64,000 bases of DNA from Prevotella sp. (GCA_017557405.1 JAFYYV010000001.1:62001-126000), one strand, 5' to 3'. Shown: positions 35,080-43,436, counted from the stretch's first letter. Numbers and translations are program-made. Notes: generated from the letters alone by a model not told the origin.

Positions 35080-36342
35080 ATGAAGACAAAAGACTTTTTG
35101 CACATTGCTTGCGGCACGTTGCTACTTACTGGAGCATTCACCTTTTCAGCCTGCTCCACATCCGATTATTATGATGATGAGATAGGAGGTTTGGACAGAA
35201 GTGGAGCTTATTCTTCTTCGGATAAGGATGGTGCTCCAGGTGAAGAACCTGGTGAAAATGGCTCACAACAGGGCAACAACCAAGCAGGTATCGTCACAGC
35301 AGGAGAGTGGTGTGACCTCACCCATTGGCCATTCTGGTCGAAGCTGATGCTTTCGAAAGATTACACCGATAAGAGTGAATATTGGGAGTTCTACACCAAC
35401 AACCGCGTTTGCGTGAAAGTGACCGACGAAAAGGGTACTGCCTTGGCAGGTATCAGCGTGAAGTTGCTGCGCAATAACACGACCATGTGGGAGGCTATCA
35501 CTGACAACCACGGTCTTGCCGAATGCTGGATAGGACTCTATCAGAAAGAGACCGCCGATGCCGCCAACCTTCAGGTCAACGTGGACGGGAAAATCATGGA
35601 AGGACATCCCGTTATATGCCCTTGGGACTCTTCGGCTGTTGAGAATGACATCGAAGCCCATCTGCCAACAGCCATCAACCATTACGTCTGCACCAAAGCC
35701 CCGAAGGCTACCCAACAGGCCGATATCGCTTTCATTGTCGATGCAACAGGGTCGATGGCGGATGAAATCGAATTCCTAAAGAACGACCTCACAGATATTA
35801 TTGGCAAAGTGTCGTCCGTTCGTCCCTCGTTGACCATGCGTACAGCCGCCTTGTTCTATCGTGACGAAGGTGACGAATATCTCACACGCCACTCCGATTT
35901 CACCACCGACCTCAGCAAAACCAAGAAATTCGTTGACAAGCAAAAGGCAGACGGTGGCAACGACTATCCCGAGGCTGTGCATACGGCGCTTGAGCGTACA
36001 CTGCAAGACCTCTCGTGGGACAACAACGCCCGCACTCGCTTGGCATTCCTCATTCTTGACGCACCCGCCCACCACGAAAAAAACATCATCCAATCGCTCC
36101 AAAAATCAGTGGCCAACTGCGCCAAACAAGGCATACGCCTGATACCCGTCGCTGCCAGCGGTGTGGACAAGAACACGGAATTCATGCTTCGCTTCTTCTC
36201 CATCGCCACAGGCGGTACGTATGTGTTCATCACTAACGACAGTGGTGTAGGAAACGACCATATAGCCGCATCCGTAGGGCACTATGAGGTGGAACTGCTC
36301 AACCAGCTCATCATCCGACTGATAGACTACTATACTGAGTGA
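35080..36342 (+). CDS. von Willebrand factor A domain lipoprotein
   Basis: A 420-residue protein with a lipobox F-S-A-C (Cys near 25), then a Ser/Gly/Glu-rich linker (about 28-70). Residues about 75-190 form a beta-sandwich with an Ig/CarboxypepD-like core (V-K-V-T-D-E-K-G-T-A-L-A-G-I-S-V-K-L). Residues about 212-415 are a vWA domain with the metal-binding D-A-T-G-S-M (near 219) and G-G-N-D-Y-P-E-A (near 298). vWA domains bind protein partners through a divalent metal; a surface adhesion or complex-assembly role is inferred. It ends before an inverted-repeat terminator shared with the convergent M28 gene. Confidence 0.9.
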   Translation: MKTKDFLHIACGTLLLTGAFTFSACSTSDYYDDEIGGLDRSGAYSSSDKDGAPGEEPGENGSQQGNNQAGIVTAGEWCDLTHWPFWSKLMLSKDYTDKSEYWEFYTNNRVCVKVTDEKGTALAGISVKLLRNNTTMWEAITDNHGLAECWIGLYQKETADAANLQVNVDGKIMEGHPVICPWDSSAVENDIEAHLPTAINHYVCTKAPKATQQADIAFIVDATGSMADEIEFLKNDLTDIIGKVSSVRPSLTMRTAALFYRDEGDEYLTRHSDFTTDLSKTKKFVDKQKADGGNDYPEAVHTALERTLQDLSWDNNARTRLAFLILDAPAHHEKNIIQSLQKSVANCAKQGIRLIPVAASGVDKNTEFMLRFFSIATGGTYVFITNDSGVGNDHIAASVGHYEVELLNQLIIRLIDYYTE

Positions 36343-36354
36343 AAAAAGTAATGT

Positions 36355-36412
36355 ATAAAGGGTATAAAGGGGAGTGGTAGGCTTAAAGGCTTTCCACTTC
36401 CCTTTTTACTTT
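36355..36412. terminator. Inverted-repeat element, copy C, probable bidirectional terminator
   Basis: AAAGGGGAGTGG (36366-36377) pairs with CCACTTCCCTTT (36394-36405), followed by TT. GTATAAAGG occurs twice before it in 9-bp phase. This is the shortest member of the 9-mer inverted-repeat family and sits between convergent genes. Confidence 0.7.
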
Positions 36413-36427
36413 TCGAATCTATAAAAA

Positions 36428-37474
36428 TTATTCCTCCGTCCAAATGGTCTGGACGATTGTCTGTCCAACGGCTTTCAATGTGGCGGGGTCGATGTGTTCC
36501 ACATCATCAGCCAAAGTATGCCAAGTGGGTCCGAAAGAACTTTGCGGACAATCGGGATAATAAGGAATGATATCGATAGTAGGGATGTTGGTGTGCTGGT
36601 TGACAGGCAAGTGGTCGTCGGTGATCTTTCCTCCTTCTTTCTTGGGGAAATATGAGCCATATCCAACTTGTCGGGCAGCACGCCACACCTTCTTGACAAT
36701 CTCAGGAGCGAACTCTTTGCTGATTCCTTCCTGGTAGAAACGGGCGCCTTGTCCGCCCACCATGTCGAGCAGAATGCCATAGCGAGCCTCATATCCTTGC
36801 GGCAGATTTGTGGCCCAATATTGTGCGCCCAATGCCCATGTGTCGCCAGGATCTACACCAGTGTACCACATTGGTGTGCCCCAGTCTTCCGCGTCGAAGC
36901 ATACAAAGTCGATGCCGATGTTGGACGATGGCTTTTGGGAGTCGGGTGTTTGGGAGTTAAGCAGTCGGGCTATTTCTAACATCACGGCTACTCCCGAAGC
37001 TGCATCGTTGGCGGCAAGAATAGGTTTTCGCCAGTTGGCAGAATCAGGGTCGTTGTCAGCCCAGGGCCGAGAATCCCAATGTGCGCAAAGAAGAATGCGC
37101 GTGGTAAGTTCAGGTCGATATTGGGCGATGATATTCGTGGCATTAAGCGGAGTGCCGTCATATCCCGTGAGTTGCGCCTTCTGGGTGGTCACCTTGCATT
37201 GATATTGTTCGAATTTGCTGACAATCCATTTTGCACAACGCTCGTGTCCGTCGGTGTTCATGGCTCGTACACCGAAGTCGCATTGCGCTTTGACGAAAGC
37301 GAAGGCAGAATCGGCGCTGAACTCAGGTCCGACAGGTTGGACTTTTTCCATTTCCTCTGTGTCTTCTACGTTTCGGCTGTTGTCGCATTCCACTAAGGCA
37401 GGTCTGACGGCAAAGACATAGACGGCGAGCATTACAATGAGTGCCATTATGGTGATACTTTTTTTGTTTCTCAT
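36428..37474 (-). CDS. M28-family glutaminyl-peptide cyclotransferase-like enzyme
   Basis: A 348-residue protein with an N-terminal signal anchor (about 8-26). The zinc-site motifs are H-W-D-S-R-P-W-A-D (near 133), N-D-A-A-S-G (near 157), D-A-E-D-W-G (near 197), L-L-D-M-V-G (near 237) and W-H-T-L-A-D-D (near 318). This arrangement, with I-T-D-D-H, is that of animal-type glutaminyl cyclases known in Porphyromonas and Prevotella, which convert N-terminal Gln of secreted proteins to pyroglutamate; a plain aminopeptidase is the alternative. Third gene of the Lrp operon. A short insertion N-S-Q-T-P-D-S-Q-K-P-S is encoded by degenerate 7-mers (about 36929-36962), and the same type of heptamer precedes the start codon. 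Confidence 0.85.
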   Translation of the reverse strand: MRNKKSITIMALIVMLAVYVFAVRPALVECDNSRNVEDTEEMEKVQPVGPEFSADSAFAFVKAQCDFGVRAMNTDGHERCAKWIVSKFEQYQCKVTTQKAQLTGYDGTPLNATNIIAQYRPELTTRILLCAHWDSRPWADNDPDSANWRKPILAANDAASGVAVMLEIARLLNSQTPDSQKPSSNIGIDFVCFDAEDWGTPMWYTGVDPGDTWALGAQYWATNLPQGYEARYGILLDMVGGQGARFYQEGISKEFAPEIVKKVWRAARQVGYGSYFPKKEGGKITDDHLPVNQHTNIPTIDIIPYYPDCPQSSFGPTWHTLADDVEHIDPATLKAVGQTIVQTIWTEE

Positions 37475-37513
37475 TATTTTGGGTGATGGATGTTGAGTGA
37501 TGAATGTCGGAGA

Positions 37514-39319
37514 TTAGGACTTGGTTCTTTTGCTTTGAACTTGCGCCATGACCCTGAGCCAGTTACCACCCCAGATCTTTCGAATGTCTTCTTCGCTGTA
37601 CTTGCGTCTCAACAAATGCAACGTGAAGTTGATGAGTTCGGAAGAGTCGGCAAGTCCTGGAACACCACCGTCGCCATCGAAATCGGTTCCCAATCCGACA
37701 TTGTCGATACCCATGATGTCGATGGCGTGCTCCAGATGTCGGATGGCGTCGATAATGGTTGCCTGTCCATCTTTCCTGAGGAAATATGAATAGAGGGTGG
37801 TGTGTGCGACGCCGCCACGTGCCGCTAGTGCACGAAGCTGATCGTCGGTGAGGTTGCGCGGATGGTCGCAGAGTGCACGGCAGTTGCTATGACTGCATAC
37901 AATGGGCGTCCGGCTGATTTGCAATGCATCGTAGAAACTCTTCTCGGAAGCATGACTGAGGTCGACCATAATCCCATAGTCGTTCATCTCGGCAATGACC
38001 TTTTCGCCGAACTGGCTGACTCCGTTGTGCGTATTGCAACCTTTGGCAGAGTCACAGATGTCGTTGTCGCCATTGTGACAAAGTGTAATATAGACCACTC
38101 CTCGTTGTGCAAAATGCTTCACATTGGCGATGTCGTGCTCCAAGGCAAGACCATTCTCTATGGCAATCATGATGCTCTTACGCCCTTTCCGCTTGTCTTC
38201 GTAGAGGTCGGCAGGCGTCCGGGCGATGCTGAGGTATTGACTGTTGTTATGAACAATGTCCTCTATCTTGTCGAAGATGAGGTCGGCATAGACGGTCGGT
38301 GTGATGGATGCGGAAAGCTGGTCGTCGTTGGTCCAGTTGACTTCCACTTTCGATGAAAAAGTCTCACCGAGCTTGGGTTGCGGAAGATAGGCGGCCATGA
38401 TGACGGCGTCTTGGTGGCCTTCGTCCATCTTGTGCAGGTCAACAAGGATTCTCGGATCTCTCTGGTTGAACTGGATGCCCTGCGGGAAGAACATCGGTGT
38501 GTCGCAATGCGTGTCGAGCGTGAGCACGCGATTGTGCAAAAGCTTGGCAACGTAATAGTTGTTGGCTTGCGCCACAAGCCATGCGAATAGTTTTCTTCCT
38601 TCCTCCTCGAGCCATTCAGGATGCCATTGCACGCCCATGATGGGTTTGAACTCGCAGCTTTCTATGGCTTCGATGGTGCCATCGGGAGCCTGTGCGGTGA
38701 TCTTGAATCGCTTTCCCGGGTCATCGACAGCCTGGTGATGAAACGAGTTGACGTAAATCTGCTCGCTCTGATATATATTAAAAAGGTAGGAATCGGGGGC
38801 GATGCTGACGCTATGAGTCAGTTCGTTTCGGTCGGCGTCCTGCGAATGTTTAATGATCGGTTTGTCGTTGTCCTTCTTGTTCTCATCGATGTCTTGCGCC
38901 ACATGTCCATCGAGGGCGATGGCCAACGTCTGGACGCCGCGGCAAATGCCAAGCATAGGGATTTGCCGGTTATAAGCCAACCGCGTGATGAGCAACTCAG
39001 GCAAGTCGCGCGTGGCATTTATGGAATGCAGACGGGAAGAAGGCTCCTCACCGCACCACAACGGGTTGTAGTCGCCTCCACCCGTGAGCAGCAACGCGTC
39101 GATGTGTTCCAGCGTGTTGATAATGACATCCTTGTCGGCTACAGGTGGAATGATGATGGGCGTTCCACCCGCATCGACCACTTGCTGGTAGTATCTGTCG
39201 CGCAGACAGGCGTCCTCGTTGGCATAATTGGCCGTGATGCCTATGACGGGTCGATGTTTGGCTTCGGGATAAGCCGCATGAATCTCATTTAGATGCGACT
39301 GTAGATGAAACGATTTCAT
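37514..39319 (-). CDS. C26 gamma-glutamyl hydrolase fused to M19 dipeptidase
   Basis: A 601-residue two-domain protein. Residues about 22-255 are a PuuD-type class I glutamine-amidotransferase-like hydrolase (peptidase C26): L-L-T-G-G-G-D-Y-N-P, the nucleophile elbow G-I-C-R-G (Cys126) and V-Q-W-H-P-E (near 234). Residues about 265-595 are a renal-dipeptidase-type M19 zinc enzyme: D-T-H-C-D, I-E-N-G, D-L-S-H-A-S, S-H-S-N-C-R-A and G-T-D-F-D-G-D-G-G. There is no signal peptide. Fusion suggests two consecutive steps: cutting a gamma-glutamyl bond, then splitting the resulting dipeptide. It lies 35 bp after the Lrp gene and 39 bp before the QC-like gene. Confidence 0.92.
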   Translation of the reverse strand: MKSFHLQSHLNEIHAAYPEAKHRPVIGITANYANEDACLRDRYYQQVVDAGGTPIIIPPVADKDVIINTLEHIDALLLTGGGDYNPLWCGEEPSSRLHSINATRDLPELLITRLAYNRQIPMLGICRGVQTLAIALDGHVAQDIDENKKDNDKPIIKHSQDADRNELTHSVSIAPDSYLFNIYQSEQIYVNSFHHQAVDDPGKRFKITAQAPDGTIEAIESCEFKPIMGVQWHPEWLEEEGRKLFAWLVAQANNYYVAKLLHNRVLTLDTHCDTPMFFPQGIQFNQRDPRILVDLHKMDEGHQDAVIMAAYLPQPKLGETFSSKVEVNWTNDDQLSASITPTVYADLIFDKIEDIVHNNSQYLSIARTPADLYEDKRKGRKSIMIAIENGLALEHDIANVKHFAQRGVVYITLCHNGDNDICDSAKGCNTHNGVSQFGEKVIAEMNDYGIMVDLSHASEKSFYDALQISRTPIVCSHSNCRALCDHPRNLTDDQLRALAARGGVAHTTLYSYFLRKDGQATIIDAIRHLEHAIDIMGIDNVGLGTDFDGDGGVPGLADSSELINFTLHLLRRKYSEEDIRKIWGGNWLRVMAQVQSKRTKS

Positions 39320-39354
39320 CTTCTCAGAATAAGGATAAGTGATGGACGATAGCT

Positions 39355-39816
39355 TTATCTCATGACCACAGGCACCTCGCGCTTGATGCTTTGTTCAAGC
39401 GAGATGAGCGTCTCTGTCGACACAACCCCAGGAATGCTCTGCAGCTTATTGTTGAGCAGGTCCATGAGTTGCTCGTTGTCTTGTGCGTATAGTTTCACCA
39501 ACATCGTGTAAGGACCCGTAGTGAAGTGGCACTCCACGATTTCCGGGATTGTGATGAGTTCCTTCACCACATCCTTGTACATGCTTCCGCGCTCCAGGTT
39601 GAGCCCTACGTAGGTACAAGTAGAATAACCCAAACTCTTGGGGTTCACATCGAATCCACTTCCCGTGATGATTTTGTCCTCCATGAGTCGTTGAACACGT
39701 TGGTGCACAGCAGCACGCGAAACGCCACACTCAGCTGCCACATCCTTGAACGGGATGCGTGCGTTCTTGGAAAGAATGCTGAGAATTTTTCTGTCAAGAT
39801 TGTCTATCTTCTCCAT
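39355..39816 (-). CDS. Lrp/AsnC family transcriptional regulator
   Basis: 153 residues from the ATG at 39816, the usual Lrp length. An N-terminal winged helix-turn-helix (about 4-55: L-D-R-K-I-L-S-I-L...G-V-S-R-A-A-V-H-Q-R-V) and a C-terminal RAM ligand-binding domain (about 65-145, with T-G-P-Y-T-M-L-V-K-L) are clear. Such proteins sense amino acids and control amino-acid or peptide metabolism. It is the first gene of the operon with the C26-M19 fusion and the QC-like enzyme, so it probably regulates peptide use and its own operon. Confidence 0.93.
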   Translation of the reverse strand: MEKIDNLDRKILSILSKNARIPFKDVAAECGVSRAAVHQRVQRLMEDKIITGSGFDVNPKSLGYSTCTYVGLNLERGSMYKDVVKELITIPEIVECHFTTGPYTMLVKLYAQDNEQLMDLLNNKLQSIPGVVSTETLISLEQSIKREVPVVMR

Positions 39817-39849
39817 TTTCTTTTGTTTTGGATTATAAAGAATTGTTAG

Positions 39850-39880
39850 CAAAAGTAGATATTTTTATTGACGTAAACAA
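39850..39880 (-). promoter_or_regulatory. Promoter of the Lrp operon
   Basis: TTG (39880-39878) and TACTTTTG (39857-39850) are 20 bp apart on the minus strand. The -33 box touches the terminator of the upstream FKBP operon. Confidence 0.65.
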
Positions 39881-39918
39881 CAAAATGCGCGAAAACTTTT
39901 CAATTTCCGCGCATTTTG
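39881..39918 (-). terminator. Terminator of the FKBP operon
   Basis: CAAAATGCGCG and CGCGCATTTTG form a perfect 11-bp stem with a 16-nt loop, followed on the minus strand by TTGTTTA. It lies 28 bp after the FKBP stop. Confidence 0.8.
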
Positions 39919-39946
39919 TTATAAAAGTGACCCAAAAACAAGCTTT

Positions 39947-40939
39947 TTATTTCTTTTTGCTTGTCTTTTTTGTTTTTGCAGCAGTCTTTTCTGCTGGTAA
40001 CTTCGACGCCTGAACGGGTTCCTCCACCTCAGGTTTGATAATGTCGAGCAGTTCAACCGTGAAAATCAACGTCGAGAAAGGTTTGATCTGTCCTGCTTGG
40101 CGCTCTCCGTAAGCAAGGTCCTGGGGAATATAGAGCTCCCATTTGCTACCCACCGGCATCAGCTGCAAAGCCTCCGTCCAGCCTTTGATGACCTGGTTGC
40201 AGGCGAACTGCACGGTTTGCGGATTACGCTTGTAAGAACTGTCGAAGATGTTTCCGTCAATCGTCTTGCCTTCGTACTTCACCTCGACGGTCTCGTCGGC
40301 TGTTGGTTTCTCACCTTGTCCCATTGTGATTACCTTGTATTGCAATCCGCTGGGAAGAGTGACAACGCCCTCTTTCTGGGCATTCTTGGCCAACCATTGC
40401 TCGTTCTCTTTCTTATAGGTTTCGTCGCGCTTCTCTTTGATGACACGCAAGTTGTTCTCGAAATATTCGCTTGCGGCCTCATCGGTGAAGAGCGTGCTGT
40501 CCTGGCTCAGAGCCGACGTGAACCCTTTGTGGAAGAGTTTCTCGTCGATGCTGATGTTGGTACCCTCAAGCTCCTTGGCAATGCTGGGGATCATTCCCTT
40601 CATCACTTGCTGTTGGATATTGGCACCAGCCATGTAGGCAATTTGTGCAGGGTCGTCCTTCTTCTCCACAGCATCCATGTATCCACGGATGAAGTCGGCA
40701 AAGTGGGCAGAATCCACGTCCATCGACGAAGAGAGGTATTCAGCGAGTCCCTTTGTGGCAGCCTTACCAAAAGCGTAACTCAAAGAGTCGGCTTTGGTGA
40801 CGAGGTTGATGACTTCAGCAGGAACAGCGTCAACGGTCTCCGTCTTGGCTTTCTTCTTGTCCTTCTTTTTGCCGGCCAATGCAGTGGTGGAAACGGCGCC
40901 CATCAAGATGGCCAATGCTAAAATGAATGATTTCTTCAT
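39947..40939 (-). CDS. FKBP-type prolyl isomerase, exported, Lys-rich tail
   Basis: A 330-residue protein with a signal peptide (about 1-22, ends T-A-L-A-G), then a K-K-K-D-K-K-K-A-K patch. An FKBP N-terminal dimerisation domain (about 45-195) is followed by the FKBP catalytic domain (about 200-300: V-E-V-K-Y-E-G-K...F-D-S-S-Y...V-I-K-G-W-T-E-A-L...Y-I-P-Q-D-L-A-Y-G-E-R), as in FkpA/Mip. The C-terminal 25 residues are Lys/Thr-rich. Peptidyl-prolyl isomerase and chaperone for envelope proteins. Last of three FKBP genes in one operon, 20 bp after the previous one. Confidence 0.94.
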   Translation of the reverse strand: MKKSFILALAILMGAVSTTALAGKKKDKKKAKTETVDAVPAEVINLVTKADSLSYAFGKAATKGLAEYLSSSMDVDSAHFADFIRGYMDAVEKKDDPAQIAYMAGANIQQQVMKGMIPSIAKELEGTNISIDEKLFHKGFTSALSQDSTLFTDEAASEYFENNLRVIKEKRDETYKKENEQWLAKNAQKEGVVTLPSGLQYKVITMGQGEKPTADETVEVKYEGKTIDGNIFDSSYKRNPQTVQFACNQVIKGWTEALQLMPVGSKWELYIPQDLAYGERQAGQIKPFSTLIFTVELLDIIKPEVEEPVQASKLPAEKTAAKTKKTSKKK

Positions 40940-40959
40940 TTTCCTATTTTCCTATTGTC

Positions 40960-41832
40960 TTATTTTCCCAAACCGAGGAGTTCGATCTTGAAAATCAGCG
41001 GAGAGAAAGGCTTGATTTTGCCCTGCTCGCGCTCGCCGTAAGCCAATTCCTGAGGAATGTAAACCTCCCAAGTAGAACCAACAGGCATGTGAACCAGAGC
41101 CTCTGTGAAGCCTTTGATCACTTGGTTGGCACGCAGGGAGACGGGCTCGCCACGAGTGTAAGAGCTGTCGAATACGGTTCCGTCGATCATACGACCCTCG
41201 TAGTGAACTTTCACCATCGAAGTATCCTTAGGCATAGGACCAGAACCTTCCTTGATCACTTTGTACTGCACGCCGCTATCCAAGGTCTTCACACCTTCCT
41301 TCTTGGCATTCTCAGCCATGAACTTAACACCAGCGAGCTTGTTAGGACCATACACCTCTTCAGCAACCTTGGCCTTTATTTCCTGCATCTTGGCTTGAGC
41401 CAACGACTGAGCCTGTTCGATTGTCATCTTCTGACCCTTGCCAGTGGTTCCAGCCACGAAGCCGGCCATGAAGTTCTTCAGCGAAATGCTCTTGGTGGAG
41501 TCTTCACCGAAAATCTCGTGGTTGATACCCACGATCATCTGGTTCGAAATCTGCTGTCCAATCTGGATACCAGCATAGTAAGCGGCCTTCTTCTTGTTGT
41601 CGCCAGCGTTGGCACCGTCGTTCAGACCTTTGATGAAGTCATTCATGTAGGTGGTGTCGATGCTCATGCGCTCTACCAAGAATTCTTTCAGACCTTGAGT
41701 CTGGGAAACACCCATGGCATAGCTCATGGAGTCGATGTCACTCTTCAGGTTAGCCTTCGGAGTTCCGTTGCCGCACGATGTGAAGATGGCGGCTGCGATA
41801 GCCATAGCGGCTACAAATGTCAATTTTTTCAT
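40960..41832 (-). CDS. FKBP-type prolyl isomerase lipoprotein
   Basis: A 290-residue protein with lipobox F-T-S-C (Cys near 20). It has an FKBP-N domain (about 25-185) and a catalytic domain (about 190-288: V-K-V-H-Y-E-G-R-M-I-D-G-T-V-F-D-S-S-Y; V-I-K-G-F-T-E-A-L; Y-I-P-Q-E-L-A-Y-G-E-R). Membrane-anchored FkpA/Mip-like foldase. Middle gene of the FKBP operon, 45 bp after the cytosolic paralogue. Confidence 0.94.
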   Translation of the reverse strand: MKKLTFVAAMAIAAAIFTSCGNGTPKANLKSDIDSMSYAMGVSQTQGLKEFLVERMSIDTTYMNDFIKGLNDGANAGDNKKKAAYYAGIQIGQQISNQMIVGINHEIFGEDSTKSISLKNFMAGFVAGTTGKGQKMTIEQAQSLAQAKMQEIKAKVAEEVYGPNKLAGVKFMAENAKKEGVKTLDSGVQYKVIKEGSGPMPKDTSMVKVHYEGRMIDGTVFDSSYTRGEPVSLRANQVIKGFTEALVHMPVGSTWEVYIPQELAYGEREQGKIKPFSPLIFKIELLGLGK

Positions 41833-41877
41833 TTCTTTTGTTGTTTGTTTTTATTGTTGTTGTTTCATTCTTTCTAA

Positions 41878-42483
41878 TTAAACCACTTCAATCAGTTCCA
41901 CATCGAACACCAGAGCGGCGAATGGAGGAATGGCACCAGCGGCACCACGCTCGCCATAACCCAACTGGTAGGGGATGAAGAAACGATATTTGGCACCTTC
42001 CTGCATCAGTTGCAGACCCTCTGTCCATCCGGCAATGACACCGTTCAGGGGGAAGGTGGCAGGCTCGCCACGCTGGATGCTGCTGTCGAAGAGCGTGCCA
42101 TCGACAAGCATTCCCTCGTAGTGGCATTTCACCTGGTCAGTGGCCTTTGGCTTGCGACCATTTCCTTCGCGCAACACCTTGTATTGCAAACCACTGGGTA
42201 GTGTTATGACGCCGTCCTTCTTGGCGTTCTCTGCCAGATAGCGCTCGCCGTCCTCCTTCTGCGTCTTGTGCTTCTCAGCAGCTGCGGCGCGTTGTTTCTT
42301 CTCCTGCTCCTGGAAGAACTCCTGCACGATGCGCTGTGCTGTGGCATCGTCCACCTGAGGTTTCTTTCCAGCCAGAATGTCTTTGATAGCTTGCGCGAAA
42401 TCGTCAATATTGAGATTCTGGGCACCCATGTCACTCAATTGGCGACCAATTCCCAAGCCCAATGCATAACTTACTTGATCCAT
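41878..42483 (-). CDS. FKBP-type prolyl isomerase, FklB-like, no export signal
   Basis: A 201-residue protein starting M-D-Q-V-S-Y-A-L-G, so the FKBP-N domain begins at the first residue and there is no signal peptide. Residues about 50-90 are a Gln/Glu/Lys-rich helix; residues about 100-200 are the catalytic domain (V-K-C-H-Y-E-G-M-L-V-D-G-T-L-F-D-S-S; V-I-A-G-W-T-E-G-L; F-I-P-Y-Q-L-G-Y-G-E-R). A cytosolic homodimeric isomerase is inferred. First gene of the operon, with a -7 box 54 bp upstream, divergent from the sirtuin gene. Confidence 0.93.
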   Translation of the reverse strand: MDQVSYALGLGIGRQLSDMGAQNLNIDDFAQAIKDILAGKKPQVDDATAQRIVQEFFQEQEKKQRAAAAEKHKTQKEDGERYLAENAKKDGVITLPSGLQYKVLREGNGRKPKATDQVKCHYEGMLVDGTLFDSSIQRGEPATFPLNGVIAGWTEGLQLMQEGAKYRFFIPYQLGYGERGAAGAIPPFAALVFDVELIEVV

Positions 42484-42536
42484 CTTTTTCGTCTGTTTTT
42501 TCTACCTAATTAATAAATAATACAATATTTAGCCTG

Positions 42537-42544
42537 CAAAGTTA
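42537..42544 (-). promoter_or_regulatory. -7 box for the FKBP operon
   Basis: TAACTTTG on the minus strand, 53 bp before the ATG at 42483. Confidence 0.55.
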
Positions 42545-42587
42545 ATATTTTTATCCGACCTAGTCACATTATTTCGCGAAAAATCAT

Positions 42588-42595
42588 TATTTTTG
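42588..42595 (+). promoter_or_regulatory. -7 box for the sirtuin gene
   Basis: TATTTTTG lies 31 bp before the ATG at 42627; the -33 box is weak. Confidence 0.5.
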
Positions 42596-42626
42596 TGCAT
42601 TATTAATAATTTTACTACTCAAACCT

Positions 42627-43331
42627 ATGAAGAAAATAGTATTCCTTACAGGCGCCGGCATGTCGGTCGAAAGCGGTTTTAAGACCTTCAGAGGCTCCGA
42701 TGGGCTCTGGGAGAATTATCCCGTTGAGCAAGTGGCCACACACGAGGGATGGCTGGCCGACCCCACCCTTGTCACGAACTTCTACAACATGCTCCGTCGG
42801 AAACTCTATGCGGCGCAACCCAACGAAGGCCACCGGTTGGTGGCGCAGTTGCAAGACCAATACGACGTGACTGTGGTAACGCAGAATGTCGACAACCTAC
42901 ACGAAAAGGCTGGTTCGAAGAACGTCATCCACCTGCATGGCGAACTCACCAAAGTCTGCTCCTCCTACGACCAGTTCGACCCGCGCTATGTTCAGGAACT
43001 CGACGAAGAGCATTGCGACGTGGCTCCCGGCACCAAGGCTGGCGATGGCTCGTTGCTTAGGCCTTTCATCGTGTTCTTCGGTGAGAGCGTCCCCATGATC
43101 TCGCCCGCCATCGACGAGGTGCAGAAAGCCGACGCGTTCATCATTATCGGTACATCGCTCAACGTCTATCCCGCCGCCGGACTGGTGCAGTACGTGCGCC
43201 CGCAAGTCCCTGTCTATCTCATCGACCCAGCCCCCGTTCCCACCAGCGGCTACCGCAAAATCCAGCACATCCAGAAGGGTGCCAGCGAGGGAATGCGCGA
43301 GTTGATGGAGATCTTCAAAAAGCAAGTTTAG
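42627..43331 (+). CDS. Sir2-family NAD-dependent protein deacylase
   Basis: A 234-residue protein. The NAD site is G-A-G-M-S-V-E-S-G-F-K-T-F-R-G (residues 10-24); T-Q-N-V-D-N-L-H (near 88) and H-L-H-G-E-L (near 106, catalytic His) follow; G-T-S-L-N-V-Y-P-A-A-G-L is near 178. It removes acyl groups from lysines using NAD. The small domain between H-G-E-L and F-F-G-E has only two Cys residues instead of the four zinc ligands, so the structural zinc is probably absent. Independent transcription unit between the FKBP operon (divergent) and the barrel protein gene. Confidence 0.94.
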   Translation: MKKIVFLTGAGMSVESGFKTFRGSDGLWENYPVEQVATHEGWLADPTLVTNFYNMLRRKLYAAQPNEGHRLVAQLQDQYDVTVVTQNVDNLHEKAGSKNVIHLHGELTKVCSSYDQFDPRYVQELDEEHCDVAPGTKAGDGSLLRPFIVFFGESVPMISPAIDEVQKADAFIIIGTSLNVYPAAGLVQYVRPQVPVYLIDPAPVPTSGYRKIQHIQKGASEGMRELMEIFKKQV

Positions 43332-43387
43332 GGAAATCCCCACGTCAAAATAGGAAATAACCTCACAACGGGTATTCCTGAAAACAC

Positions 43388-43395
43388 TATCTTTG
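43388..43395 (+). promoter_or_regulatory. -7 box for the outer-membrane barrel gene
   Basis: TATCTTTG lies 41 bp before the ATG at 43437; no clear -33 box. Confidence 0.55.
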
Positions 43396-43436
43396 CTCTC
43401 ACTAACGAGTCGTTAAACTTTTAAAATGAGAACAAT

